DNA of 64,000 bases. Source: Arsenicibacter rosenii. GTDB taxonomy: Bacteria > Bacteroidota > Bacteroidia > Cytophagales > Spirosomataceae. Where the stretch lies: contig NZ_MORL01000005.1 of the NCBI RefSeq assembly GCF_001870735.1, positions 145,736-209,735 of the forward strand. The letters are read 5' to 3'. This document shows positions 35,302 to 42,393 of the stretch, piece after piece (the first letter of the stretch is position 1; each line of letters starts with the position of its first letter). The notes below the pieces were generated by a model, which was not told the origin of the DNA, did no database searches, and worked only from the letters and a program-made list of their open reading frames with translations. Made by a program: the position numbers and the translations under genes.

Positions 35302-36188
35302 TGTTTACTGTCTTTTTTTGTTTCAAGGCTTTGTCTGACATTTCCATATAAGCGTGAAATCAGACCGCTATCTTCTTCATCTCCTGTTTCGCCTTTATAT
35401 GCCAACGCTTCCCCGTTCTTTATCCGTTTTAGTTTTTTAAACAGTTTACTCGCCTTTGACAAACCCTCTTCTTCTATTGTTTCGGGCTTATTTACGGATT
35501 CTACCCCGATTGCTCCTGCGACTTCGCTGGCTTTGGAGGTAGCCAGTACGGGTGTATTAATCATTACGACCAGTTTCCGTTCCGAAGGTTCTTCGCGCAG
35601 GCCCGGTTTAAGAGACTCTGCAACGACTGGCTTTGGCGCTTCAATCGGGGCAACCGGTAATTTCTCTGTCGGTGCCGGAATCCGGGCCACCATTCTCTCT
35701 TCTTCAGGTGTTTGGCTCGTAACCGGTGACGGTCCTGGTGCATCTACAGGTATCTTTTCCTGCTGTTGCCTGGCCTTGACCTTTTGAATTGTTCCTATAT
35801 TTTCCGGAGCAGATGCAGGCACTTCTGTGGCAACCTGAGCCATTTGTTGTCTGACGGTATCTGCCGTTGTCAGGTTTTCAATCCGGCCAGCTTCAGCCTT
35901 CCGGCTGCCGGCTTTATTGCTATCGTTTCCGGCATTGGCCAGTACAGCGGTGGTCGGCTTCGCCGATTCGCTGGTCTGATAGACCTTCCAGCCAATACCA
36001 CCGACCAGCACAAGACAGGCCGCTGCTGCTGCATACCGATACCATACTGGCACGATACGCGGGTTCTGCTCCCTTCCCATACGATTTTGCAGTTCATCCC
36101 AGGATTTCGGCCCGGGGGTAATTGACATATCGCCTAGTTTACGGGCAAACAGATCATCAATTGGCTGTTTTTCTGTATGCTTCTTCAT
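35298..36188 (-). CDS. Single-span membrane protein, probable anti-sigma partner
   Basis: The 296-residue protein has a cytoplasmic N-terminus of about 48 residues with the helix DDLFARKLGDMS and SWDELQNRMG. One membrane span follows at about 50-70 (AAAAACLVLVGGIGWKVY), then a long low-complexity periplasmic tail rich in Pro, Glu, Lys and Ala. It overlaps the ECF sigma gene by 32 bases and the beta-barrel gene by 4. Position and topology are those of an anti-sigma factor, but I see no zinc anti-sigma motif (HxxxCxxC) and no FecR domain, so this role is inference. Confidence 0.65.
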   Translation of the reverse strand: MKKHTEKQPIDDLFARKLGDMSITPGPKSWDELQNRMGREQNPRIVPVWYRYAAAAACLVLVGGIGWKVYQTSESAKPTTAVLANAGNDSNKAGSRKAEAGRIENLTTADTVRQQMAQVATEVPASAPENIGTIQKVKARQQQEKIPVDAPGPSPVTSQTPEEERMVARIPAPTEKLPVAPIEAPKPVVAESLKPGLREEPSERKLVVMINTPVLATSKASEVAGAIGVESVNKPETIEEEGLSKASKLFKKLKRIKNGEALAYKGETGDEEDSGLISRLYGNVRQSLETKKDSKQ

Positions 36189-36744
36189 AATGATATTCCT
36201 GAATTTTCTTTAGACCAACCTGCAATAGCGTACGTGCACGGCTAAGCTGTGACTTTGAGGTACCTTCGCTGATTTTAAGCATTTCTGCGATTTCTGCATG
36301 CGAGTACCCTTCAATGGCATAAAGGTTAAAAACCGTTCGATAACCATCCGGTAACTGGTTTACCAAACGCATCAGATCTTCTGACTCCAGCGAGGTTTCG
36401 GCCCAGTGATAATCCGGTTCTACGCCCATATCTTCTATTGGAATCTCCTGCCGCCATGCTTTTTTCTTACGCAAAAACATTAACGATTCGGTTACCATTA
36501 CCCGCTTCATCCACCCCTCAAAACTTCCTTCTTCTCTGAATTGGTCGATTTTTTCATAAATCCTCATAAATCCATCGATCATGACCTCTTCAGCATCAGC
36601 TCTATTGGCAACATAACGAACGCATATTGCTAACATTTTACCCGAATAGCGCTCATAAACAACCTTCTGCGCACGGGCTTCACCGCGCTTCAGAGCTGTT
36701 ACAAGCTTTGCTTCTGTCGGATAAAAAGGTATAATTCTTAACAT
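36157..36744 (-). CDS. ECF-type RNA polymerase sigma factor
   Basis: The 195-residue sigma-70 family protein has region 2 at about 24-90 (YERYSGKMLAICVRYVANRA with DAEEVMIDGF, the core-binding and -10 recognition part). Region 4 is at about 125-180 (LPDGYRTVFNLYAIEGYSHA with EIAEMLKISEGTSKSQLSRA, a helix-turn-helix). There is no region 1.1 or 3, so it is the extracytoplasmic-function type. The downstream overlapping membrane protein is its likely regulator. The target promoters cannot be read here. Confidence 0.92.
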   Translation of the reverse strand: MLRIIPFYPTEAKLVTALKRGEARAQKVVYERYSGKMLAICVRYVANRADAEEVMIDGFMRIYEKIDQFREEGSFEGWMKRVMVTESLMFLRKKKAWRQEIPIEDMGVEPDYHWAETSLESEDLMRLVNQLPDGYRTVFNLYAIEGYSHAEIAEMLKISEGTSKSQLSRARTLLQVGLKKIQEYHYEEAYRKTAN

Positions 36745-36821
36745 AACGCTGCTTCACCGTTCGTTTGTTTTGAAGATGCAGATTCCTCTGGCCGAGGTTG
36801 CATGGCTTCCTGTTTTTTTAT

Positions 36822-36853
36822 AAAAAAAGCCGGAGCATGTTCGACTCCGGCTT
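36822..36853 (-). terminator. Intrinsic terminator at the end of the respiratory cluster
   Basis: AAGCCGGAG (36827-36835) and CTCCGGCTT (36845-36853) form a perfect 9-bp stem, followed on the minus strand by a U7 run (36822-36828). It lies just past the DUF983 gene and separates the cluster from the ECF operon. Confidence 0.9.
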
Positions 36854-36860
36854 CCCGTCT

Positions 36861-37238
36861 TTACAGGTCTGGCCTGTATTTTATGCCTGCTACAAAATGC
36901 AGCCAGATGATTCTGGATATTCTGAAGTTTACCGGTGCAATCAGTAGCATTAATGGTACAATCACACTTACATAAATCCAGCCATCCGGATCGTTAGCAA
37001 AATAAAATAATGAAAAGGCTGTCACTAAAGCTACTGCTCCTGAGATGGCATAACTTACGTACATAGCCCCATAGAAATAGCCAGGTTCTATCTCGTACCG
37101 CAGGCCACAATTCGGGCAATGTTCGTGCATGTCATCAAAGCGTCTCAGGTTATAAAAAGGCGCTGCAAAGATTTTGCCTTTCCTACATCTGGGACATAGC
37201 CCGCCGGACACGGCTTGTAATTTCGAGACGTTTTGCAT
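36861..37238 (-). CDS. DUF983 membrane protein with zinc ribbon
   Basis: The 125-residue protein starts with a zinc ribbon. CPRCRKGKIF at about 15-24 and CPNCGLRYE further on give four cysteines, then the DUF983 signature EPGYFYGAMYVSYA and two to three membrane segments. DUF983 proteins are frequent neighbours of cytochrome oxidase genes and have no established role. I start at the ATG at 37238. The longer frame to 37274 lies deeper inside the upstream gene. Even with this start the two coding regions overlap by 56 bases in different frames. It is the last gene of the respiratory cluster. Confidence 0.85.
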   Translation of the reverse strand: MQNVSKLQAVSGGLCPRCRKGKIFAAPFYNLRRFDDMHEHCPNCGLRYEIEPGYFYGAMYVSYAISGAVALVTAFSLFYFANDPDGWIYVSVIVPLMLLIAPVNFRISRIIWLHFVAGIKYRPDL

Positions 37239-37473
37239 ATTCTTTTCGGCTATTCCGGTACCAGACAAAAGCAACGACAGCTACCATCAGGTACGGAATG
37301 GCAAGCAGATAAATAATCCCGAAATTTAAATCTGATGCAACAACACTACGGCCATTACTCACTGTACTTTCTACTGTGCCTCTACACATGGCACACTGTG
37401 CCGATGCCGACAGGTTGGCAGCCAATGCAATTAATACCGTTAAGCATGCTGATATTCGTTTCATGGGGTTCAA
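37183..37473 (-). CDS. Small membrane protein of the oxidase cluster, function unknown
   Basis: The 96-residue protein begins MNPMKRISACLTVLIALAAN (ATG at 37464 is an alternative start) and has a signal-like segment ending near SASA. The CAMC motif follows, and a second hydrophobic span at about 51-72 precedes a basic tail. It is probably an exported or inner-membrane protein with its CxxC-like pair outside. It sits between the DUF420 and DUF983 genes, overlaps the latter by 56 bases, and is probably an oxidase accessory. I do not recognise a named family. Confidence 0.7.
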   Translation of the reverse strand: MNPMKRISACLTVLIALAANLSASAQCAMCRGTVESTVSNGRSVVASDLNFGIIYLLAIPYLMVAVVAFVWYRNSRKEYAKRLEITSRVRRAMSQM

Positions 37474-37475
37474 GG

Positions 37476-38018
37476 TTAATGAATGTAATATGGCTTAATC
37501 ATTAAATAAACGATTACACCGGTTATACTGACATAAAGCCAGATCGGGTAGGCCCACTTCACAACTTTCCTGTGGCGTTCGAACTGTCCGGACGTAGCAA
37601 AGTAAACGGCCTTCAGTACAAACCAGACCACCACAACCGATAACACGATATGGGAGATCAACAGAAAGTAATAGACGGGCCGGATAACTCCCTGCCCACC
37701 GAATGGCGTTGACTCATTGGACAGGTGATACAATACATAACTCACCAGGAAGAGAGAACCCAGTGCGAATGCAGTCAACATTGTGATTCTGTGCGCTTCA
37801 ATATTTCGCTTTCTGATGAAGATCAGTCCTAAAATCAACAGCACAGCTGTCAATGAATTGATTACCCCATTGATATGCGGTAGCCAGGTTGTCCATTGCC
37901 CAAGGTCAACTTTTTGTCTTATTCCAAGTAAGACCGCCACTGCAACCGGAATAGCAATGGCCAGGATGTTGATCAATCGGTTTGCTTTTTGTTCTTTTTC
38001 CGTTTGAATTGCTTCCAT
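37476..38018 (-). CDS. DUF420 integral membrane protein
   Basis: The 180-residue protein has five predicted membrane segments and the DUF420 pattern. NGVINSLTAVLLILGLIFIR is followed by the conserved HRITMLTAFALGSLFLVSYV with YHLSNES, then LLISHIVLSVVVV and FERHRKVVKWAYPIWLYVS. The histidines in YHLS, SHIV and RHRK are conserved in the family. DUF420 genes travel with SCO and cytochrome oxidase genes and may act in assembly, but the role is not established. It lies 8 bases downstream of the SCO gene. Confidence 0.9.
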   Translation of the reverse strand: MEAIQTEKEQKANRLINILAIAIPVAVAVLLGIRQKVDLGQWTTWLPHINGVINSLTAVLLILGLIFIRKRNIEAHRITMLTAFALGSLFLVSYVLYHLSNESTPFGGQGVIRPVYYFLLISHIVLSVVVVWFVLKAVYFATSGQFERHRKVVKWAYPIWLYVSITGVIVYLMIKPYYIH

Positions 38019-38026
38019 AGCACGTT

Positions 38027-38737
38027 CTATTGTTTGCTGTAAATATCGAGCAGGACACGGGTTTCGAGGATCAGGCGATCGACATCTTCCTTATCTGTAC
38101 CATCGTAAAATCCTCTGATATGTCCTTGCTTATCCACTAAAACAACCTTCTCTGTGTGGATGAAAGTTTCGTCAGGCTTGCCGTAATCCAGGCCTTTATC
38201 AACAACCGGCAAAAAATAGCCATGCTGAGCCAAAGTATATATCTGCTCTTTGTCGCCGGTCAGGAAATACCACTTTCCGGTAATCGCATCATATTTCTTT
38301 GCGTAGGCTTGCATAACTGCCGGCGTATCATGTTGCGGATCCACCGAGAATGACAGGAGTACAATACTTTTCTGATCCCGGAACACATCCTGCACCCTGC
38401 TGAGTTGTGTTGATATTTTAGGACAAATGGTACCGCAGCGGGTAAAGAAAAAAGCCGCAATATGAATTTTATCGTTTACCAGGGCACCGTTTACCTGCTT
38501 TCCGTTCTGATCAATCAGATTAAACGTACCAACTGTCCTGAACAGGGTATCTTCAACCTCCTGCCCGAAATCATTGATTTGCCGGCCATACTTCGGCTCC
38601 CCGGTAGTTGAATCAATGACCGGTATGTACTTTCTCAGTTTATAGTGATTCTCACTTAAACCTTTCAATGCGATATAAAACAAAGCCGGGACCGCCAGCA
38701 CAACTAGCAGGATCCCGGCTTTAAATTTTTTAGACAT
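38027..38737 (-). CDS. SCO1/SenC family copper chaperone
   Basis: SCO proteins deliver copper to the CuA site of cytochrome oxidase subunit II. The 236-residue protein has an N-terminal membrane anchor (about 6-24) and a thioredoxin-like domain with the CGTIC copper motif (C101 and C105, CxxxC). The third ligand His lies in the later FIHTEKVVLVDKQGH region. SFSVDPQHDTPAVMQAY is a typical family strand. The position directly behind the oxidase subunits fits its role. Confidence 0.93.
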   Translation of the reverse strand: MSKKFKAGILLVVLAVPALFYIALKGLSENHYKLRKYIPVIDSTTGEPKYGRQINDFGQEVEDTLFRTVGTFNLIDQNGKQVNGALVNDKIHIAAFFFTRCGTICPKISTQLSRVQDVFRDQKSIVLLSFSVDPQHDTPAVMQAYAKKYDAITGKWYFLTGDKEQIYTLAQHGYFLPVVDKGLDYGKPDETFIHTEKVVLVDKQGHIRGFYDGTDKEDVDRLILETRVLLDIYSKQ

Positions 38738-38740
38738 AGT

Positions 38741-39067
38741 TTAACGGATCATGAAGATTGATTCTCCTTCGATCAGTAATGCTACCAGTAACCAGACAAC
38801 GAACATACATGGAAGCAGAACAGCCCAGATCAGGCTCTTTACTTCATGCTTGAGGTGCATAAACTCACCTACAATGTAAAATGCTTTAACAATTGTCAAG
38901 CCAATGAAGATTGATGTCTTTAAAATGCTTGCGTGCAAGGTAAAGGCGATCAAAAATTCAAATGCAGTGATGCCACCCAGAATATAAAATGTTCTCCAGA
39001 TTGCTTTGGTTTGCGGAGGTGCAATTTCCACCTCTTCGTGATCATGTGTGTAGTTATGACCTGCCAT
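38741..39067 (-). CDS. Cytochrome c oxidase subunit IV family protein
   Basis: This small protein of 108 residues has three membrane spans (about 25-47, 49-72 and 78-101). It is of the prokaryotic subunit IV type: a His-rich start (HNYTHDHEEVEI), then ILGGITAFEFLIAFT, GEFMHLKHEVKSLIW, and LPCMFVVWLLVALLIEGES. It probably stabilises the oxidase. It is 18 bases after the subunit III gene and 3 bases before the SCO gene, so it is co-transcribed. Confidence 0.88.
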   Translation of the reverse strand: MAGHNYTHDHEEVEIAPPQTKAIWRTFYILGGITAFEFLIAFTLHASILKTSIFIGLTIVKAFYIVGEFMHLKHEVKSLIWAVLLPCMFVVWLLVALLIEGESIFMIR

Positions 39068-39085
39068 GTTTCAGAATATCGTCAA

Positions 39086-39859
39086 TTAAACAAGATAGAA
39101 GAAGGTAAACACGAATACCCAGACCAGGTCTACAAAGTGCCAGTACAGACCAACCTTTTCAACCATTTCGTAGTGACCGCGGCGGGCGTAAAGGCCGGTT
39201 GCAGTACGATAGAAAATCAGAATATTCAATACAACTCCACTAAATACGTGTGTGCCGTGGAAACCTGTGATAAAGAAGAACAGATCAGCAAAGGCTGCCG
39301 GACCATATTCATTCTCCGTCAGGTTGGCGCCAAAGATGGTACGTACTTCCTTTGTTACCACATCTGTGATCATACGACCATTGTCTGTGCCATGGATAAA
39401 GTGGCTCCACTCCCATGCCTGGCAGCCCAGGAAGGCAAACCCGCCAATGATTGTCCAGAGCATGTATTTTTCTACCGAAGCGCGGTCCATACGGTGACCG
39501 GCTTCAACAGCCAGTACCATCGTTACGCTACTAAAGATCAGGATAAAGGTCATGATACCCACAAAAACCAGCGGGAGATCTACACCATGCAGGAACGGTA
39601 CTGAGTTGTAAACCTTTTCCGGAATCGGCCAGTAAAGGTCTGAAAACTGAAAAGCTCCATGTACTGCCGGATCATAAGCCGGGAAGCTGAAGCGAATTAA
39701 GCCATACGTCACAAGTAAGGCTGAAAAGGTAAAGGTATCTGATAACAGGAAAAACCACATCATCAGTTTACCGTAGCTCACCTTCATAGGCTCAACCCCA
39801 CCCATCCAGGATTTCTTGTCGAACACTTCGGTTGAATCCGTCGTTACAGTAGCCGCCAT
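39086..39859 (-). CDS. Cytochrome c oxidase subunit III (long form)
   Basis: The 257-residue membrane protein of the heme-copper oxidase subunit III family has about seven spans. Visible parts are SYGKLMMWFFLLSDTFTFSA near the N-terminus, LGCQAWEWSHFIHG in the middle, and FFITGFHGTHVFSGVV with YWHFVDLVWVFVFTFFY at the C-terminus. Both C-terminal segments are hallmarks. It lies 15 bases downstream of a shorter subunit III gene, so the cluster has two tandem versions. Confidence 0.92.
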   Translation of the reverse strand: MAATVTTDSTEVFDKKSWMGGVEPMKVSYGKLMMWFFLLSDTFTFSALLVTYGLIRFSFPAYDPAVHGAFQFSDLYWPIPEKVYNSVPFLHGVDLPLVFVGIMTFILIFSSVTMVLAVEAGHRMDRASVEKYMLWTIIGGFAFLGCQAWEWSHFIHGTDNGRMITDVVTKEVRTIFGANLTENEYGPAAFADLFFFITGFHGTHVFSGVVLNILIFYRTATGLYARRGHYEMVEKVGLYWHFVDLVWVFVFTFFYLV

Positions 39860-39874
39860 GCGTCAGAAATTAAA

Positions 39875-40468
39875 TCAATGAAAATAGATCAAAAACAGGA
39901 ATAAATAAATCCAAAGAATGTCAAGGAAGTGCCAATACGTTGCTGCAATCTCAATCTGATCTAAGCTTTTCGCATGGACACGAAGCTGGAATGATGCTTT
40001 CAGTGCAAATAACAGAACAATTAGTCCTGAAATCAAGTGAAAAGCATGCAATCCTGTAAATACATACATAAAGGACCCCGCCGGATTGCCAACAAAGAAA
40101 ACTTTTTGATCAACCAACTGGACCCAGCCTTGAAACTGCATGTATAAAAAGGCCATTCCGGCTACAAAAGTAATAGTTATTGCCGTCTTGAGTGTGTTGA
40201 ACCGATCTTTTTTTGCAGCCCAGTATGCCCAGTGGATCGTTAAACTACTTACGATCAAAACGGCTGTACTGTACCCAAAAATTGGTGGAATATCATATTC
40301 CAGCCAGTTTCCCTCGGCCCGGCGCACCAGATATGCACTTGTCATTGCGGCAAACAGCATGATGATACTGACAATAAACAACCACAGAATAAACTTCCGT
40401 GGATTCATTGACAACGTTTCTTCAGGCTCCTGCTCAATGAAATTTACGCTTTCTAACTCCTCATTCAT
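39875..40468 (-). CDS. Cytochrome c oxidase subunit III-like protein (short form)
   Basis: The 197-residue protein has five membrane spans and the family signatures FTGLHAFHLISGLIVL and TYWHFLDILWIYLFLFLIYF. It lacks the extra N-terminal helices of its downstream neighbour. The start MNEELESVNFIEQEPEETL is acidic and probably cytoplasmic. It sits 1 base after the ctaB stop. In Bacteroidota two subunit III genes in tandem are common. Whether both enter the same oxidase is unknown. Confidence 0.9.
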   Translation of the reverse strand: MNEELESVNFIEQEPEETLSMNPRKFILWLFIVSIIMLFAAMTSAYLVRRAEGNWLEYDIPPIFGYSTAVLIVSSLTIHWAYWAAKKDRFNTLKTAITITFVAGMAFLYMQFQGWVQLVDQKVFFVGNPAGSFMYVFTGLHAFHLISGLIVLLFALKASFQLRVHAKSLDQIEIAATYWHFLDILWIYLFLFLIYFH

Positions 40469-40469
40469 A

Positions 40470-41369
40470 TCAAATCTTGTCTAGAACGTAAACAATCTGT
40501 ACGATTGGCAGGTATAAAAACGAACCAAACATCAATACTAGCGCATTTTTGTCGGTTCCTTGCCGTACCAGCCGCAGATTAAGGTATAGGAAAGCAATAC
40601 CGCAAATTGTTGTTACCCAGGCTGCCAGTTGTCCGGTAAAACCAAATTGCGTAGGCAAAATCCCTAATGGTAACAAAACCAGGGTAAACACCATCACAAT
40701 TAATGCCGTCTCCAGCGATTTAGGTCGGTTCAGCGGCAATAACCGGAAGCCGGCTTTTTTATAATCCTCATCCAGCACCCATGCAATTGCCCAGAAATGC
40801 GGGAACTGCCAGACAAACTGTACCGCAAACAATACGATTGCTTCAAGATCAATTACGCCTTTAGCCGCAACGATGCCAATCAGTGGTGGTAGCCCACCCG
40901 GAATAGCCCCTACAAAAACAGCAATCGGTCCTACACGCTTTAATGGTGTATAGGCAAAACTGTAGAGCAGGTATGAGATAAATGATATGGCTGCCGTTAA
41001 CGGATTATAATACAAGGCTTGTATCAGAATGCCGCCAAACAACAGAATGGCAGCAAACCATAACGCATTTCGTTTACTTAACCGTCCCGATGGTAAAGGC
41101 CGCTGACCCGTGCGCTTCATCATCCGGTCAAGCTCAATTTCGAGTACCTGGTTTGTAGCGTTAGCCGCACCGGTAATCATTAATCCGCTTACGCTGAAGA
41201 GCAGAATCATACCCGGCGAGTATTCCTGTTCTACCCCAAGCATATACCCTAACGCACCGGATAAACCAACAATGACCGCTAGTCTAAGTTTAAGCAATTC
41301 AATGTATGCCTTGAATTTTGCCCTCCACTTCTGTCGCGACGATTCTACTTGCTCCTCAACCGTAATCAT
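40470..41369 (-). CDS. ctaB: Haem O synthase (protohaem IX farnesyltransferase)
   Basis: CtaB adds a farnesyl group to haem B, giving haem O for the oxidase. I start at the ATG at 41369, one base after the ctaA stop, giving 299 residues. A longer frame to 41408 would overlap ctaA by 38 bases. UbiA-fold motifs include the first aspartate-rich motif ATNQVLEIELDRMMKRTGQR and a second in the region WVLDEDYKKAGF. Seven to nine membrane spans are visible. It acts in the inner membrane before CtaA. Confidence 0.95.
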   Translation of the reverse strand: MITVEEQVESSRQKWRAKFKAYIELLKLRLAVIVGLSGALGYMLGVEQEYSPGMILLFSVSGLMITGAANATNQVLEIELDRMMKRTGQRPLPSGRLSKRNALWFAAILLFGGILIQALYYNPLTAAISFISYLLYSFAYTPLKRVGPIAVFVGAIPGGLPPLIGIVAAKGVIDLEAIVLFAVQFVWQFPHFWAIAWVLDEDYKKAGFRLLPLNRPKSLETALIVMVFTLVLLPLGILPTQFGFTGQLAAWVTTICGIAFLYLNLRLVRQGTDKNALVLMFGSFLYLPIVQIVYVLDKI

Positions 41370-41370
41370 A

Positions 41371-42393
41371 TTATGCGAACGCTTTTCCCGGGTTAGTCCG
41401 GCTATCATAAATTGCAGGAAAGAACCTTTCCCGATTTAATAACAAAATCAACACAAATTGAATCCCCAGCGTAATAACTGACAATGTCAGATGCATCGGC
41501 TGCCCGAAAGCGGGCATTCCGAAATAGGCCAGGAGAATACCTGTGGCAATTTGTGCGACTGTTAATCCGATAATGGCATTTCCCAGTGTGCTTACTAATC
41601 CCTGTGCCTTTTGCTTACGCAGGCTCCGGTACCAGATCAGCTGTGAAATGACCACAATCCAGGTAAACGAACGGTGGATGATGAACTTAATTCCTAAGTG
41701 ATCCGCCCATTCTCCCCGCCCGGCTTCACCGAGCCGTTCTGCGACATAATCGACCTCTTCACGCACTTGTGTTCCCAGCAATATCTGAAGCAACAGCACA
41801 AACGAACCGATAACAAGAAACCGGTTTATCAGTTGACGGCTTTCCAGAGTGGTAATCTGTACTACAGTTGAATAGGATCGTGCAGTCACATAAAGTAATA
41901 TACCTACGATTACAATGGATAACAACATATGCAGTGTGATGATCCATGGCGCAAGTACATTGGATACGACCTTAGCACCCAGCCACCCTTCAAAGCCAAC
42001 CAGCAAAAATGCGGCAAAGCTCAGAATAGTGATTGTCCTGTCTTTTTTCCAGAAACGGGTTGATGTAATGAAGGTAAGGAAGATGAATATACCCGTTAAG
42101 ACGCCTAAAAGACGGTTCAGGTACTCGATCCAGGTTTTCACCGGATTAAATGCGGTATTGGCATATCCCCGGTGACTGTAAATTTCCTGGTAATTTGAAG
42201 GGAGTTGCGATACATCCGTTGGAGGTACCCATTGCCCGAAACATTTGGGCCAGTCGGGACAGCCCATTCCGGAGCCTGTTCCTCTAACGATACCACCTGC
42301 CAGGATAACCAGGTAGATGATAATTACGGTTAGAAGAGCCAGTCTCCGGAACTGCTGTTCCTGCTTGTTAGTGAGGTTGACGGAACTGGTCAT
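41371..42393 (-). CDS. ctaA: Haem A synthase (COX15/CtaA family)
   Basis: CtaA oxidises haem O to haem A. The 340-residue protein has eight membrane spans and the paired conserved segments of COX15. GGIVRGTGSGMGCPDWPKCF is followed by the histidines in ITLHMLLSIVIVG, KFIIHRSFTWIVV and PMHLTLSVITLG, which are the haem ligands. The Cys pair of CPDWPKC is typical of the bacterial type. The start overlaps the end of ctaD by 26 bases, so the two are coupled. Confidence 0.94.
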   Translation of the reverse strand: MTSSVNLTNKQEQQFRRLALLTVIIIYLVILAGGIVRGTGSGMGCPDWPKCFGQWVPPTDVSQLPSNYQEIYSHRGYANTAFNPVKTWIEYLNRLLGVLTGIFIFLTFITSTRFWKKDRTITILSFAAFLLVGFEGWLGAKVVSNVLAPWIITLHMLLSIVIVGILLYVTARSYSTVVQITTLESRQLINRFLVIGSFVLLLQILLGTQVREEVDYVAERLGEAGRGEWADHLGIKFIIHRSFTWIVVISQLIWYRSLRKQKAQGLVSTLGNAIIGLTVAQIATGILLAYFGMPAFGQPMHLTLSVITLGIQFVLILLLNRERFFPAIYDSRTNPGKAFA

